DNA of 64,000 nt from Dipteronia dyeriana (GCA_032871835.1 CM065295.1:68380687-68444686), one strand, 5' to 3'; shown: positions 35,067-49,489, numbered from the stretch's first letter. Translations and numbers: made by a program. Notes: generated by a model from the letters alone, not told the origin.

Positions 35067-35693
35067 TAGGGATGCACATTTATCCCCGGGGCCCTAAATC
35101 CCCGCACCTTCCATCCCCACTTGGGGATTTATTTTTTTTGGGAAAAATGGGGAAATGGGGGGGGGGTGAGGATGATTTTTCATCCCCAAATTAAAATGGG
35201 GATGGGGGAGGAGTCCCCATTTTCCCATTTCCCCCACAATTAAATTGAAATGAGGATGGGGATGGAGATCCCCATTTCCCCATTTCCCCCAAAAGAATAT
35301 AAATATAATTATAATATATATTTGAATTATTTGAAACATTTTATGTTGAATTTGTAATGCATTGATATTTTTTTATTTGTAATGAAATATTTTTTAAATT
35401 TATTTTATAATTTTTAGTTAAATAGGGAAATGGAAAAATGGGGAAAATGGAGGACCGGGGGATATGAGAAAATAGGAAAAAATGGGGAAATGGGGAATTG
35501 GGGAATTGGGGATGGGGATGGGGATGGGGATGGGGGGACCTCCCCCCAAACATCCCCATCCCCATTTTCCTATTTTAGGAAAATTGGGGGGGGGGGGGGG
35601 GGGGGGGGGGGGATGGATGGGGAAGGGACTAGGAAGTGGGGATGGGGATGAGGGGACCTATATCCATCCCCATTCCCCAAACGTGCATCTCTA
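35067..35693. mobile_element. 627-bp hAT-type MITE inside copia RT
   Basis: Terminal inverted repeats are TAGGGATGCAC (35067-35077) and GTGCATCTCTA (35683-35693), 10 of 11 matched when reverse complemented. They are flanked by the 8-base direct repeat atcttgat at 35059-35066 and 35694-35701. An 8-base duplication with TA(G)GGATG ends is the signature of the hAT superfamily. The interior is made of GGGGATGGGG/CCCCATCCCC-type repeats with AT-rich filler and a G27 run. No transposase, so it is non-autonomous. Confidence 0.92.
35586..35612. repeat. Poly-G run, 27 G, inside the hAT MITE
   Basis: 27 consecutive G near the right end of the MITE. A shorter run of G lies at about 35157-35166. Confidence 0.93.
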
Positions 35694-36902
35694 ATCTTGA
35701 TGAGAGCATTTATATGATACAGCCAGATGGATTCGTGTCTCTAGATTAAGAGCAAAAGGTTTGCAAGCTGCAAAGGTCCATCTATGGACTTAAGCAAGCA
35801 TCTAGTTCTTGGAACATATGGTTTGATGATGTGATAAAAACCTATGGCTTCGAGCAGAATGTTGATGAGCCTTGTGTCTACAAGTGCATCATTGATAAGA
35901 AAGTAGTTTTCTTGGTCTTATACGTATATGATATCCTACTCATTGGGAATGATGTGGGAGTGTTGTCTGATGTAAAGGGCTAGCTGGCTAGCCAATTCCA
36001 AATGAAAGATTTGGGAGAGACGAGTTATGTTCTAGGGATGCAACTTATAAGGGATCGTAAGAACAAACTCATAGCACTTTCTTAGGCATTATATATCGAC
36101 AAGATTCTTATGTGATTTTCGATGCAAAACTTTAAGAAAGGTAATTTACCTTCTAGGCATGGGGTTCACTTGTCTAAGGAATAGTGTCCTTAAACACCTC
36201 AAGAAGTTGAGGATAACATCGGCAATAGGTAGTCTCATGTATGCTATGTTATGCACGAGACCGGACATCTGCTATGCAGTGGGAGTAGTCAGCAGATACC
36301 AGTTCAATCCAGGATTGGATCATTGGGTTGTTATCAAGACAATTCTCAAGTATCTTCGGAGAACGAGATACTATATGCTAGTGTATTCCGGATAAAATTT
36401 CATCCCGTTAGGATACACGGATTCTGATTTTCAGTCAGATAGAGATTCTAGGAAATCCACGTCTGGTTCAGTATTTACCCTGGGTGGTGGAGCCATTGTG
36501 TGGAGAAGTATCAATCAATCTTGCATTGCTGATTCCACCATGGAAGCAGAATATGTAGCCGGTTGTGAAGCTGCTAAAGAGGTTGTTTGGCTACGAAAGT
36601 TCTTAAGTGATCTGGAAGTTGTTCCAGATTTGGATATGCCTATCACACTTTATTGTGATAACAGTGGTGTTGAGGCTAATTCCAAAGAACCAAGAAACCA
36701 TAAGAGAGGGAAGCATATAGAGAGAAAGTATCATCTCATTAGAGAGATAGTGTAGAGAGGAGATGTGATCTTCACCAAAATAGCCTCACAAGACAATCAT
36801 GCTGATCCATTTACGAAAACCTTACCGGCTAAAGTGTTTTTGGGTCACCTAGCTGGTCTAGAAATACGAGACATGCCTCATGCTTTAGTGTAAGTGAGAG
36901 AT

Positions 36903-38304
36903 TGTTGGGGTTTATGCCCTAAAGATGTAATTTGTAAATGGATTTATGAAATAAATAAAAGGAAAAGTTCAATTCATTCTTGTTGTGTTGTTTATTATAT
37001 AACTTGTGCATATATTTAACATCCAAGATTGCCGGATGTAATCTCGAACTGTGTATATGAGTGTCATATACATATGGATATAGTAAGAGACGTGCAATCT
37101 AAAGAGTCTATAGATAGCAAATAAAGCTGGGTACTTTATTTGTGGTTAATCTATAGCTGCGGTCCATTCAGTAATGTACGGTGATTCTATTCCGAATCAT
37201 TCATATGAGATATGGGAATGGAGGCACCATGTATGATGTAATCATATAGGACTGGGCCATGATCTATATAAATCTCTCACCAAGATCCAATTACCGATGA
37301 GATTCATATATATCAACTAATTATGGCTATATGTGGGTGATCTTAATCCCGAGTGTCTTATCAACTCCTTCAGGTTATATCGTGGTCTTTGATATACCAT
37401 GGGTGAGGTCAGATGCATTTCCTGATCAATAGGCTCCGTATGTTGGGATTACGGTTTGACTTGTGGTTAGGAAGGTTTGTACACAATAGTGGAATCCACT
37501 CCTTCTTGTGAGAAGTAAACGATAGTTCCCTTAAGGGTTGATTCAGAGCTTGGACAATATGAGTGCTCTCCTAATTTCATGAGGAAATAGGATTTATTAT
37601 CCATTAGAGAATCAATGGTACTTAAAAGATATATGTAATCAGAGGGGTATAACAGATATTATGACTCAACTCTAATTATGAACTATTGTGGGGGATCACA
37701 CTATGTGTAATAGCTATATCGATGGACACCGAGTTGTATTGGTCTGTTTAAAAGCGTCTATAGTTGAGAGAGTGCAACTTCGGGTTTTTAGTGGAATAAC
37801 ACCGGAGTTAATAATAAAGGAATATTAATTAAAGAGTTTAATTAATGATTCCGAGGATTATTGGAGCTCAAAATACTGTGGGTCCATTAGGGTCATGGTT
37901 AATTAACTGGATTGTCCAATTAATTGTATTTATTCGGAAATTAATTGAATAATGAGATTATTTAATTAATGAATGTTAATAGTTAAATTAATTAAATAAT
38001 TAGATTATTTAATTATATTGATAATTATGAATTATGAATTAACTATTAATTGGAGGGTGTTAGTTGATATATGGATTTAGGCGTATTTTTACTAAATCAT
38101 TTATCTAAGTATTTGAATTTAAGTTTAAATTTAAAATACTTATTATCACTTTTAATATATTAGATATATTTGAAAAGGATAATTAAAATATATATATCAA
38201 TTAATAACACAAGAGGTTACATTGGATGCAAATTGGTGTGTACACATGAAACAATAGTCAAAAGAAGAATTTGCATATGATACAAATACTTGATACACAC
38301 ATAT

Positions 38305-38344
<40 letters not shown>

Positions 38345-38966
38345 AAAAGAATTAGAGGCGTTATAGATATATATTTGGCAGAGGCGTGATAGATATATAT
38401 AATTTTGGCAGAGGCGTGATATATATATATATATACATATTTGCAGATGCGTGAAAGATAGATTTGTGAAAGAAAAAAAAAGAAAGTTTTTTTTGTTTGG
38501 TGCACATATCGAGACGAAAAAAAAGAAAAAAAAAATACATTGTGCTTTGTGTGCAGTGAACAAAGATATATAGATATATATATTGTTTCATGCTTTGTGT
38601 GTTTTTGAAACACATAGAAGAAAGAGTTTCTTCAATTTCTCTACATCCTCCATTCAAGTTCTTGAGACCGTGACACACCCACACGCAGTTACCAGTCCCG
38701 AGAGATAACGAGGAAGATCGATGATTCAGACATGAGCACATCGTAAAGTGAAGGAGCCTCCAAACGTTGGTAAGACTTTCTGCTTATTATTATAATGATT
38801 ACAATTTCCTGTGTATACATATATTTTATTATTGTAATAATTTTATATGTATTAGTTTCAAAAATAATTACGATCCAAAGTTCACTGGTCCCAGATACAG
38901 GTTATGATCTGTATAAAAATTTTAAAACCTAGTTCCGCTGCGTGACTGGTAAATAGGGTTCCAACA
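36903..38966 (+). mobile_element. Copia 3' LTR (copy B)
   Basis: Same sequence as 913-2976, TGTTGG...CCAACA, with no difference noticed by eye. Here the body of the element is present upstream. Confidence 0.87.
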
Positions 38967-39705
38967 AAAAGCCGGGATCTGTTTAGGACCAAAATGAACA
39001 AAAACATATGAACTAACGTATATTAAGTTGTGTTATGTGTGAGGCATATTGTCTTGATTTACTGCAACGGTGAATAGTTCAAGATCATCTATATCCACTG
39101 CGTCACCAAGTAAATCCGATATGTTTTCACTAAGGTAAGTTCAAGTCCCAAAGACACTTCTCGCGATGCGTAACACTTGTGTTCCCATCAAATGCATTCA
39201 CTTAGTAGTCTAAGGTCGTAGCATAAGTATAAAATCTTAAATTTCGATTCAAATATAGGGTATTGTTGGAATTTTGAATAGAATTCAAGAGTCATGTCTA
39301 TTCATTAGAAAATTGTGTCTCTTCATCAAGAGACGCAACTCTTCCAAAAGATGTGTGTTAACCAAGAGACACATTTGAGTTTATAAATTAGAATGAAATT
39401 CATTCCAAAATACAAGAGTTTTAATAAGAATTTGATAGAAGTTCCAAAATACAAAAGTCGAAATGACTTAGGCTACCGCTTTGATAAAAATCTCTTTCCC
39501 TCTCGTAGAGAACAACCCTTCTTTCCAACTGGAAACCTTTTTCTAGACCCTCTCTTTATTCTCATTAAAAATCTTCCTTTTATTCCTTCCTACCATTATT
39601 GGAGAGACCCAAATACTTATCACCGGATTGGGCAATCTTCAAATCAAACAACCCTAAAATATCTTTCTTCAAGCTATCACAAACATTTGGACCGAAAGTT
39701 GTTGA

Positions 39706-41404
39706 CGGTGATTTTTGGATCTTTGAAAAGTCAATCGTTAAACATTAACACGCAAGTAGATCGAAGTTTTAATCAGTCTAGGGTTGAATAACCAAAGCCT
39801 TTTTCTCCACGTGGATGTGATAAGATTTGCTCATATTTGTGAATGATAATGTAGAAAAGTAGAAAATAAAAGATAAATCAAGCATAACACGTATTTTACG
39901 TAGTAAAACCCCAAGGCGAAATAACATTCACGGTAGTTGGTGACAGCGAAAAGAAATTCATTATGAATAAAATGATTACACATTCAATCTCTCATTCTCT
40001 CTTGCTATTGCTATGTTTTTTTACGTATAGATCGATACCTAGATCGTTAGATTTTCTGACACCTAGATCGTTAGATCTCTCTCTTAAATATAATGAGAAT
40101 ATGAGTCTATTTACATATGCATAGAACCCTGATCTTTATTGAACAACTAAGGAAAAATGGTAGTGTTTAACTAGAACTTGTTACTTATTGAAGTCGTATT
40201 TAACTCCTTTCTTATTTCGGAGATCTTGCACATTGAATTAGAATCTTTGTAGTACTTATAGTTGAGTAGTCCGTTTAGGACTTATTTCCTATGTACAATC
40301 TTCTAGAAGAGCAGCGTTATTGTTTGATCTGGACTCTTTGATATGCAAGAGGAAATAATAATATTTCATTATTGGAATATGGTTCTAGATTCCTTGTTTA
40401 GGTAGGATTCTTCTTTATATTTGAGTTGTAGTTAAACTTGTGTCACTATCTTAACTGGGCATCTCTTAGCCAATCGTTTCCCAACCTGACCGGGTCCTCT
40501 TTCACCGATCAGTTTTGCTACCTGATCGGGTTTAGACCTATCTTGACCGATCGGTTTAGCTTGACCACCCAGTCCAGTAACATCAACTTTGACTTGGGTG
40601 AATGTTGATCGGTTGACTTTCCCGACCGTGCCTATTTTACCAAATCGATTCACTATACTCAACGAAAGGGATTTGAATAGTTTTTCCTTTGCTTTTTTTT
40701 TACGCTCGGATCCTCTCGCTCATCTAGGCGAACTTGAGACTTATTTTTAGCGTTGTTTATCTTTACTTGAATCCATCTTTGAGCGGATCTTACTGGTGTT
40801 CGGATCCTCTTTTATCCTAGTTTGGCTTCGCTTTGATCCATTTTTGAGCGGATCTGACTAGCACTCGAATCTTTTTTCACCTTTTCTTGAATCTATCTTT
40901 GAACATATCTTACTAAGGCTCAAATCCTTTCTAGACGGGGTGTCTTAGCCTGATCTTGTCTACCCGAAACATCTTTTCTTTCTCCGTACAGTACTTTGTC
41001 AACTAAAGCTTTTATCGCTGCGTATAAGATTTCCTTTAAAGGCAAGTTTTGACAATCTTTTGAAGTTTTAGTGCTTGAGACAACTTGAAAATTTCAAAGT
41101 TGAAGACCATAAGAAGAACTGATTAAGGTTTCCCTGAGTAACGTCTTTCCTTACAAGCTGAGAAAAATGTAGTAGATGTAGTTGCTCTTAGAAAAGTAAG
41201 ATGGCGCTCAATCGAGATTTTGTTTCTTAGCATCCACCCCCTAAGGCCACTGCCGTATATATACATGTTCATGGCGAGTTCGAGGCTCTTGTTCTCCGGG
41301 TGTTCATATTGCTCGAAATCTACCCCTGACATCGTTTTTCATTTAGAAGTTGATGTCGATGTGCAAAGTAAGAACCATACTTTAGGCACATTAGTTGCCA
41401 CCCC

Positions 41405-41455
<51 letters not shown>

Positions 41456-44400
41456 TTCCCCCCATCCCCCTTTTTTGATCCGAGTAGACTTTCTACCATG
41501 TTTGTTGGCTCTTAGACTCTATCTTTAGCTGATCAGAAACTCTAACCAATCGGATTCTATCTTTGACCGACCAGAATCTTTAGCCGAACAAGTTCTATCT
41601 TTTGGTCAAACAAATTTTATCTTTCACGGAACATATTCTTCCTTTTGGTCAATCTTTCTTATAGATCGATCTATGTTTTTATCGATCCTTTTTGTGGATC
41701 GATCTTTTTTTTTCCGACCTTCCGGCTACTATTTCTGTAAAAGAAAAAGATATTTTATGTTTATGAATACAATTTAGACTTTTGACTTACTTGTATTCAA
41801 TTTTGACTATTATTGGCTCTTCTACAATTGTTCCCTGGTTTTTACACTTCTTGTAAATTGTTCTAAAGGCTCGGTCGCCCGATAGATAAGGATTTAGGCT
41901 TTCTGGCTCAGGGCAACCTGAAAACTTATTTTGTGCCGTGAAGGGTCTTGACTCACCATATCTAAGTTTTCACCCACCTTATGGGGTTCTTAATTGATTT
42001 TAAGCCAACTTTAAGGCATTCAGATCATGTTGCCCAGATCTAGCTTTTGAAAACCTCCTGGCTGTTTTTCTTTTTGTGCGATTGTCCATTGGAGTCTTGT
42101 ATCTGCACATTTTAAACTTAACAAAAATATAACTTAAGTAGAAAAAATCTTTACCCTATTTTCTTTTCAGAATGCTAGATCGTTAACAGTACTTTATTTG
42201 CACTCTGTCAGTTTTAGAGCTGATATTGCTTTATCTGTATCTAGTCAGTTTCCTTTCCAGCCGATCTTTCTCAATATGATAAAATATCTCATTGGACTCG
42301 ATCATCTAAGTATCCCATTAGACTCATTATTCTAACCAATTATCTTATTAAAACTAATCATATGAGGCTGATCAATTATCTTATTGAACCGATCAGTGTG
42401 CTTTGACGGATGATTGGTATTTAAGTTTGTCTGCTCGAGCTTGCTCACGATGAAAACATGATCAGGTATTGACCGATTGTTTGGCTGACTTTTGGTGACA
42501 TTGCACACTTAGTTACCGATACTCTAGTAACAATGCTGGCTTCTCAGCCGACATATCTTTACCAATAACGATACCTTCTTAAATGCTTGAGCTGAGCATC
42601 TTGATATACTTTTTGAAAGGATTTGCTCGGTGAGCTGTTGAGCATATTATCGACTTTTGTTTCAAGCTGAGTAGCTCACTTAACTTAATTGGAACAAGTA
42701 CTGAACCGATTTTAAGTCTGAGTAGCCCATTGGCTTAGTCAATTTGTACGCTTTATTATACTTGATCGATTTGCCCAAGTATCTCGTTACCTTGTAACAA
42801 GCGAAATCTTAGCCAAGAATCTCTCCAATTGATTTTAATACCCTAGTCTGACCAAGTATCTTTATTACACTGGTCACTTCTAGATCTGATAAGTTACCTT
42901 GTCGAGTTGATCGTTGTGGATCTGATCAGTTATCTTTATTGAACTGATGACCTTCGGACCGATCAAATATCTCATTATATTGATCATTTTATAACTGATC
43001 AGTTATCTCCGCTCTGGTCAATGGTTCCAATTGATTCGCTCGGGTCGCTTTTGATCAGTCTTCATTTGCCAAGTAGTTTTTTTTGCTTGCCTAAGTTGAG
43101 TATCTCATTTGACTTAATTGAACCAAATGTCACATGGATTGGTTTTAAGTCCGAGTAACCCATTCACTTAGTTAACTGGTTTGCTCGAGTGCCTATTTAC
43201 CCCGTAACAAACTGTATTCCTAACCAAGTATTTTGATATGTTTTTATATCGAGTATCTAATTACCTTAATCTGATCAAGTATTTTATTATGTTGATCAGT
43301 TTTGTGGCCAGTCAGTTATCTTTTTGGCTGACCATTTTTTATATAATCAACTATCTTATTTGCTGATCGTTTTTGACCCGATCAACTATTTTATTAGCTG
43401 ACCATCTTTGATCTTGATCAATTATCTTATTAGCTTATTTGTCTTTGACCCGATTAGTTATCTTATTAACTGTCGAACTTGGTCTGATCAGTTATCTTAT
43501 TAACTTACCATCTTTGATTTGATCAGTTATCTTATTAACTGATCATTTTTTACCCGATCAGTTGTCTCATTAATTGATCAAATTTGGTCTGACCTAATCA
43601 TTTATCTTGTTAACTGATCATCTCTAGCTGGTTGTGTGAAGAATCTTTGACCTTGCTTGTTTTGGCTACTCACGATCAATCCTAATATTTACCAAGTAGT
43701 GTTCTTTGGGACCATTTTCATGGTATCTAATTTATAGACACTTGACTTTTGTCTGGCAACTAGGTTACTAAGACGTCTCTCAGTAGTCTGTTACTCAAGA
43801 TTCGTTACGATGGGGATGATTTTCATCTCATTTGCTTAACTTATCTTAGCCGAGTATCTGGTTAACTGGCATTGAGTATGAGAATTTCATTACCCCATCC
43901 AACTTTCTACGCATCCCATAAGGTATCTAATCATCTGAATGTGCTCTAATAGTGCTTTTAATGCACCCATTTAGTTTCGATGAGTATGCAATATCCTTTT
44001 TTTGGACTTTACTTTTGGCCCTCTCACTTGGCTCCCCGAGCACCCTTTGCCTAAGCAAACTCGGGTGTTCGGGCATGTCTCTGTGTGACGGAGATAAATT
44101 TTGAACACTTTTACTTGGATTTTGTCTAGCGAATTTCTCTTTTAATGATCTTTTGAGTTTTTTGACGTTTAGCCAGACTTGGTCCGATCTAATGGTCTTT
44201 TGAGATTTTAGACGTTTAGTCGGACTTGGTCTGATCTTTAACACTTCATTGAGTGCGAACGCCTTGTTTAAGCAATCTCTATCTCTTTGTGCTGAGCATG
44301 TTAGTAACATTTGCATAAATAAGAAACATATATAAATGTTGAACATGAATAGTTAGATCCATGCCTCGTACCGCCTACGATTGTTGTTTATGATATAGTA

Positions 44401-44958
44401 CCCATGAATTCTTCATAAAGGGTGATTTGTATGAAAAACATACGGTATGAATTTTGTAAAATATTTGTGTTTGTAACATCTATCATGCAATTGATAATCA
44501 CACTATGGCAATATATGTATGCATGATCTAATGTTAGGAGAAATATGCAAAAACTACATATGTTGCATATCACGTTAGAAACATAGTATAGATGAATAAG
44601 AGTGAAGACAGTGTTTCACAATCTTTTACCTCCCCATTATCGTTATTCGGCTATGTAGTCTAAAGAATCTTGACCCTTCTGTGTAGTGGGTATTTCTATC
44701 TCTGTTGTAGAGTTATGATGCCCTGAATATTGTCAAACATTCCATAATTTGGTGATCTTAGGACCTTCCATGAATTACAATGATCTATCTAATTCCATTT
44801 TTTTACAAGGAATGAATGGATTTTTGACCACGAGCAATCCTCTGATCAAACCGTCGAGATTGAGATGGTCTGTTGCTACTCAACTTTTTGCATGTGCTAT
44901 GAGGTGGTGATTGATCTACAAGCTTTCATCTTATACTTCCACTTCCGTTTTAGTCTAT

Positions 44959-45014
<56 letters not shown>

Positions 45015-48000
45015 TTTATCTTATTACACTGATTACTTTACGACTGAACAGTTATCTTATAACATTGATCAGTTATCTTTGATCTTGAAAAACTATCTTA
45101 TTAGCTGGTCAACTTTGGCCCGATCAGTTATCTTATTACACTAATCAACTTTGGTCTGATCAGTTATCTTATTACAATGATCAACTTTAGACCGATCTGT
45201 TATATTTTTTTTATCCATCAGCCGAATCATCTGGTTACAGAAGTGACTTTGCTAAAAACTGCTTTGCAACTGTGATTTTTTTTTTAACGTAGCATGCTCA
45301 TTTGCTGTGATGTGCTACCCCTATCCCCCTATTAGTTGTTAAAGTAGGTTTAATTTGAATAGAGTGCTTTTAACCTCACATCTTTTTTTAATGCTTTACT
45401 GAGTAACCAGTTGGGGTATCTGACAGAATGGTGAGCTGAAATATCTGCAATGGCTGAATACCTCTAGTGAAACTGAGCAGTTGTGATGAGTTGAGTAGTT
45501 CTACCAAACTGAACATCTATGGCAAACCAAATAGGTTAACACTTAGGTTTTGCTGCATCGTTCGCCGGTTGTATGTGGTAGAGTTCTTTCAAAATAATCT
45601 TGGTGAGGCTAAGAAAGTGAAATATTATCAACTTATAATTGCCGCACATGTGGTCCTGATCTACTGATTATATTGCCACTCATTTGAGAGACCCAGAGCC
45701 AGTGTAAGGTTTCTATAAAGCCATTTCATGCTTCCGACAGTCGATTGCCCACCATTTAGTTGATGTTTGCTTTGATATGATCATAGTTTGGATTCTTTAT
45801 CGATATATTAAAGCTAGAAAGCCTTTAGGAATCCATCTTTTCCGAGTTGAATCTGATGAACCTCTCACGGCCCTAAAGTCTAGTTGTTTATCCAGTAAAT
45901 TCTTCAGTTGTTATCGGTTCAGCTGATAACAGATAGCTTATTTGACTCAACTGACAATCGGATTGTGATATTTTCTACATCGAGGTGAACTTTTCTTTAA
46001 GTGCATCTTGCACTTTTTTTTTACCAAACTCTGTTTGCAAATTCGCTTTCTTGTGTATCTCCTAACATTGATACAATAGATAATCCTCCCCCTAACACCT
46101 TTTTTCTTATCGGGCTTGCTATTATCTTGGTGCTTCATCTGTTTATGCTGTAGTCGTAGGGATGATCTAGATTTTTATGGATGTGACCCATTGTAGTAAC
46201 TCCATTAAGATCTGACCTCTCGTCTTGGTTTATCTTTTTTAATAGACCATACCACCTTTTTTCAACCGAAATTTTTGATAGACCAGACTTTATCCTTGGT
46301 TGACCAGAAACTTTAATCGACCAAATTCTATTTTTTGCCAACTAGAATCTTTGACCAAGCAGATTATATCTTTGGCAGCCGATAGCGTGGTGCCGTATAG
46401 TAATTGATGATTGCAATCACGGTTAGGAGTTTTGTTGACATGTCCGATCAAGATACTTTCAGAAAGTAACATTATCCGAGTCAAACTTGTTTATCGGATT
46501 GTTTTAAAGCATCTGGCGGGCTCCAGTTATGATTATGGAGTGTAAATAATAAGATATACTTTCTCAGAGAATAAAAGATAATGGTTAGTCATAAACAAGT
46601 TTTATTCGTATGGCATAACATGTCTGATAGAATAGAATCTTTATATTAATAGGAAATATCAAACCCGGATTGATAAAGGTAGTTATTAGCAATAAGAGGC
46701 CAATGCTACTCTTCCATATCTGACCGGGATACTAAGGTCATATGTTCTGTCGTTTGTTGAAACCTTTAAGCGCAACGAGATGAAATTTGATTCCCGCTTG
46801 CCGAGGCAAGACTTAATTCTTGAGCTAGCATTTTCAAATTGTTTTCTATACCAAGCATGTGAGTAGTGTTCGCACAAGTAATAATAATCATGTACTTAAT
46901 GAGACCAAATATTTGGGAGCGATTAACTCATGCATGGTACTGTTAATGATTATTGTCGAAATTTGATGCCTATAAATCTATGATAGACAACATTCGTGTA
47001 AGGGCTGTAAAAGTTGTTAGACATACTAATTAAGTATGCACTACATGTTCATAGACTTATGTACACGTATTATGTATTGTGTATGAGAAAAATATGCATG
47101 GATAAATATGTAAATCGATAACATGCATTTATATTATGTCTGCAAAATATATTGATAAAACCATAAGATTAAACATATAAAAATCGACTTACCTCGGGTA
47201 CTTACCGGATTCGGAGTCTAGTCATTTTATTCTTAGATCCTTCACAGTTGAATTGATAAAGAACTGAGTGGGTTCAGTTGAGAATTGACATTGGGTGTTC
47301 TATACCAAGATGGCTCAGTTTCTGACATATGTCAAGGTAAACTTGTCATCAGATCCCTATTTACACCATACCACAATGTTCTGGAGATTGTCAAATACTC
47401 ATCGGGATGAATTGCATTATGAATAATGTATCCTTAGAAATATCTATGTAACTAGTTTACAACAAAATCCACGGCTCGTGATTTTGACTTCTGTAGAGGG
47501 AGATATGCCTATATTAGTGTTTGCTAGTCAGATCAGAATTCTATCCATGATCTGTTTTCTTCAATATTACGGGAGCTACCAAAAATTGTTCGGATTGATC
47601 TAGGCTACAAACCATATATTCTTGGAAAGCCTTGGATGTCTAGTTTCCAGTGGTTCTTACGGTTTATAAATCTGAGTTTTGTAGTGGAAGATATACTCAT
47701 TTGATGCCCACAGGTCAACAATTCTACAACATGCGACAACTCTCATCTTTTTTTTTTGTAAGTTGTTGGAATGGGAAAGCAATTCCTCAGACGAATTTTT
47801 GACACTAAGAAACTTCTTGAATCTTCTTCCTTCGAATCTAGTCACGACTGAGGCTCCTGCTTTGGGCTCCCTAACACTTACAATAGTGGTTTGATGGGGT
47901 GTTTCATATGTAAGATCCATATCAGAATTCTTTATGTGGTCTATTCATGAGGGTTCCTCAAAGTTAAGTTCTTTCCCCTTCCTTCTAATGCCAATTTTTT

Positions 48001-48986
48001 TATGGTGATTTTTGGATCGTTGAAAGCATCACCACCAAACATTAACATGTAAACAGATCGAAAATTTAACTAGTCTAGGGTTGAATAATCAAAGCCTCTT
48101 TCTCCATGTGGATGCGATATGATTTTCTCGTATTTGTGAATGATAATGTAAAAAAGTAGGAAATAAAAGATAAATCAAGCATAACACGTATTTTACGTGG
48201 TAAAATCCCAAGGCGAGAAAACATCCACGGTTGCCAGTGACAATGAGAAGAAATTTACTATGAATAAAATTATTACACACTCAATCTCTCATTCTCTCTT
48301 GCCGTTGTTATGTTTTTTTACGTATAGATCGATAGATAGATCGTTAGATCCTCTGATACCTAGATCGTTAGATCTCTTGATACTTAGATCGTTAGATCTC
48401 TCTCATTAATACAATGAGAATATAGGTCTATTTATATGTGCATATAACCCTAATCCTTGTTGAATAAGTAAGGAAATGTGGTAGTGTTTAACTCAAACTT
48501 TTTACTTATTGAAGTCGTATTTAACTCCGTTTTTGTTTCGAAGATCTTGCACATTGAATTAGAATCTTCATAGGACTTCTAGTTGAGTAGTCCGTTTAGG
48601 ACTTATTTCTTGATTGGTGTGCAATCTTCTAGAAGAGTAGAGCTATTGCTTGATCTGGACTCTTTGATATGCATGAGGAAATAGTATTACTGCCTTATTG
48701 AAATATGGTTATAGATTCCTTGTTTAGGCAGGATTCTTCTTTGTATTTGAGTTATAGTTTTACTTGTGTCACTATCTTTACTGGGCATCTCTTGGCCGAT
48801 CGTTTCCCAATCTGATCGGGTCCTCTTTCCCATATCGATTTTCTACCTGATCAGGTTTAGACATATCTTGGTCGATCGGTTTAGCTTGACCATCCTGTCT
48901 AGTAACATCAACTTTGACTTGGGCAAATGATGACCAGTTGACTTCTCGACAGTGCTTATTTTACCCGATCGATTTACTATACCCGA
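39706..48986 (-). mobile_element. LARD-like element (copy B)
   Basis: Counterpart of 3716-12967, with LTR-like repeats at 39706-40661 and 48003-48986 and the GATCAGTTATCTTATTA arrays at about 42256-43636 and 45018-45209. It is 29 bases longer than copy A, almost entirely from the C run (41401-41455) and the TA run (44962-45012). Confidence 0.65.
41401..41455. repeat. Poly-C run, 55 positions (copy B)
   Basis: Four C, one A, then 50 C. Copy A has 29 C at 5411-5439. Confidence 0.95.
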
Positions 48987-49489
48987 TTAGGTCTATTTCG
49001 CCCGGTTGGTTCATCCAAACGCTCACCAATCACTAGAGACTGTTTTTCTACTCTGGTGATATGGTCTGCCACATATTTATGATTATCCGCTATCTTTACT
49101 GACATGTCATGCTATTGAAAAATCTCTATAACAAAAGTAATATTCGATTTTTGCATATTATCCTGCTGCCTAGAAGCTTTACAGAAAAGCAGGTTGTGAT
49201 CAGCGAAAAGAAGATGACTAAGGGCCAGTTTGGTATTGCATTTGAAAAGTTAAAATCAACTTATTTTATCACTTTGACCGAAAATGATGTTTGTTAAAAC
49301 TTCCAAAACTGACTAACTGGTAATCTGATAAATTTTGACATTGATTTTGAGAAGTATGTGGGGGGTTACTTCTTGAAATTGATTATGAAATAATCTATTT
49401 AAGCAGAAAAAATTCATTTTCCTCATTCAGGTTTGTCATAATGAAAAGATCGGTCTCTCTAGTTTCAAAAATGGTCAGTCAACCCATTG

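Larger units (their letters stand above)
34745..36893 (+). pseudogene. Copia reverse transcriptase and RNase H, split by a MITE
   Basis: RT starts AMNLEMESIYSNSVW and continues GCKWIYKRKRGVDGKVE, KARLVAK-like text and QMDVKIAFLHGNLD. A 627-bp MITE follows, then the frame resumes at ESIYMIQPDGF and SIYGLKQASSSWN. The catalytic YVDD box reads YVYD (codons 35931-35942), so a catalytic Asp is replaced by Tyr. Stops replace Trp at 35022 and 35980 and Gln at several places. RNase H (YTDSDF, ADSTMEAEY, HIERKYHLIREIV) is followed by a purine tract and the LTR. Removing the MITE and one 8-base target copy leaves the RT frame continuous at the insertion point. Confidence 0.9.
32231..38966 (+). mobile_element. 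Ty1/copia retrotransposon, 5'-truncated by the gap
   Basis: Order along the plus strand: leader (32231-32292), gag (32293-33126), protease (about 33127-33480), pre-integrase zinc finger and integrase (about 33620-34450), reverse transcriptase (about 34745-36300, interrupted by a hAT MITE), RNase H (about 36418-36893) and 3' LTR (36903-38966). The gag-PR-INT-RT order defines Ty1/copia. The 5' LTR is missing because the contig starts in the leader. Many stops, frameshifts and lost catalytic residues make it inactive. Its 3' part from 35991 on is the segment repeated at the start of the window. Confidence 0.93.

Noticed and set aside
35094..35694. His/Pro- and Gly-rich frames of 70-81 codons
   Set aside because: Products of the GGGGATGGGG repeats in the hAT MITE on either strand; low complexity and not genes.
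32231..38966. A potentially active copia element
   Set aside because: Numerous stops, frameshifts, YVYD in place of YVDD, a broken zinc knuckle and a MITE insertion rule out autonomous activity.
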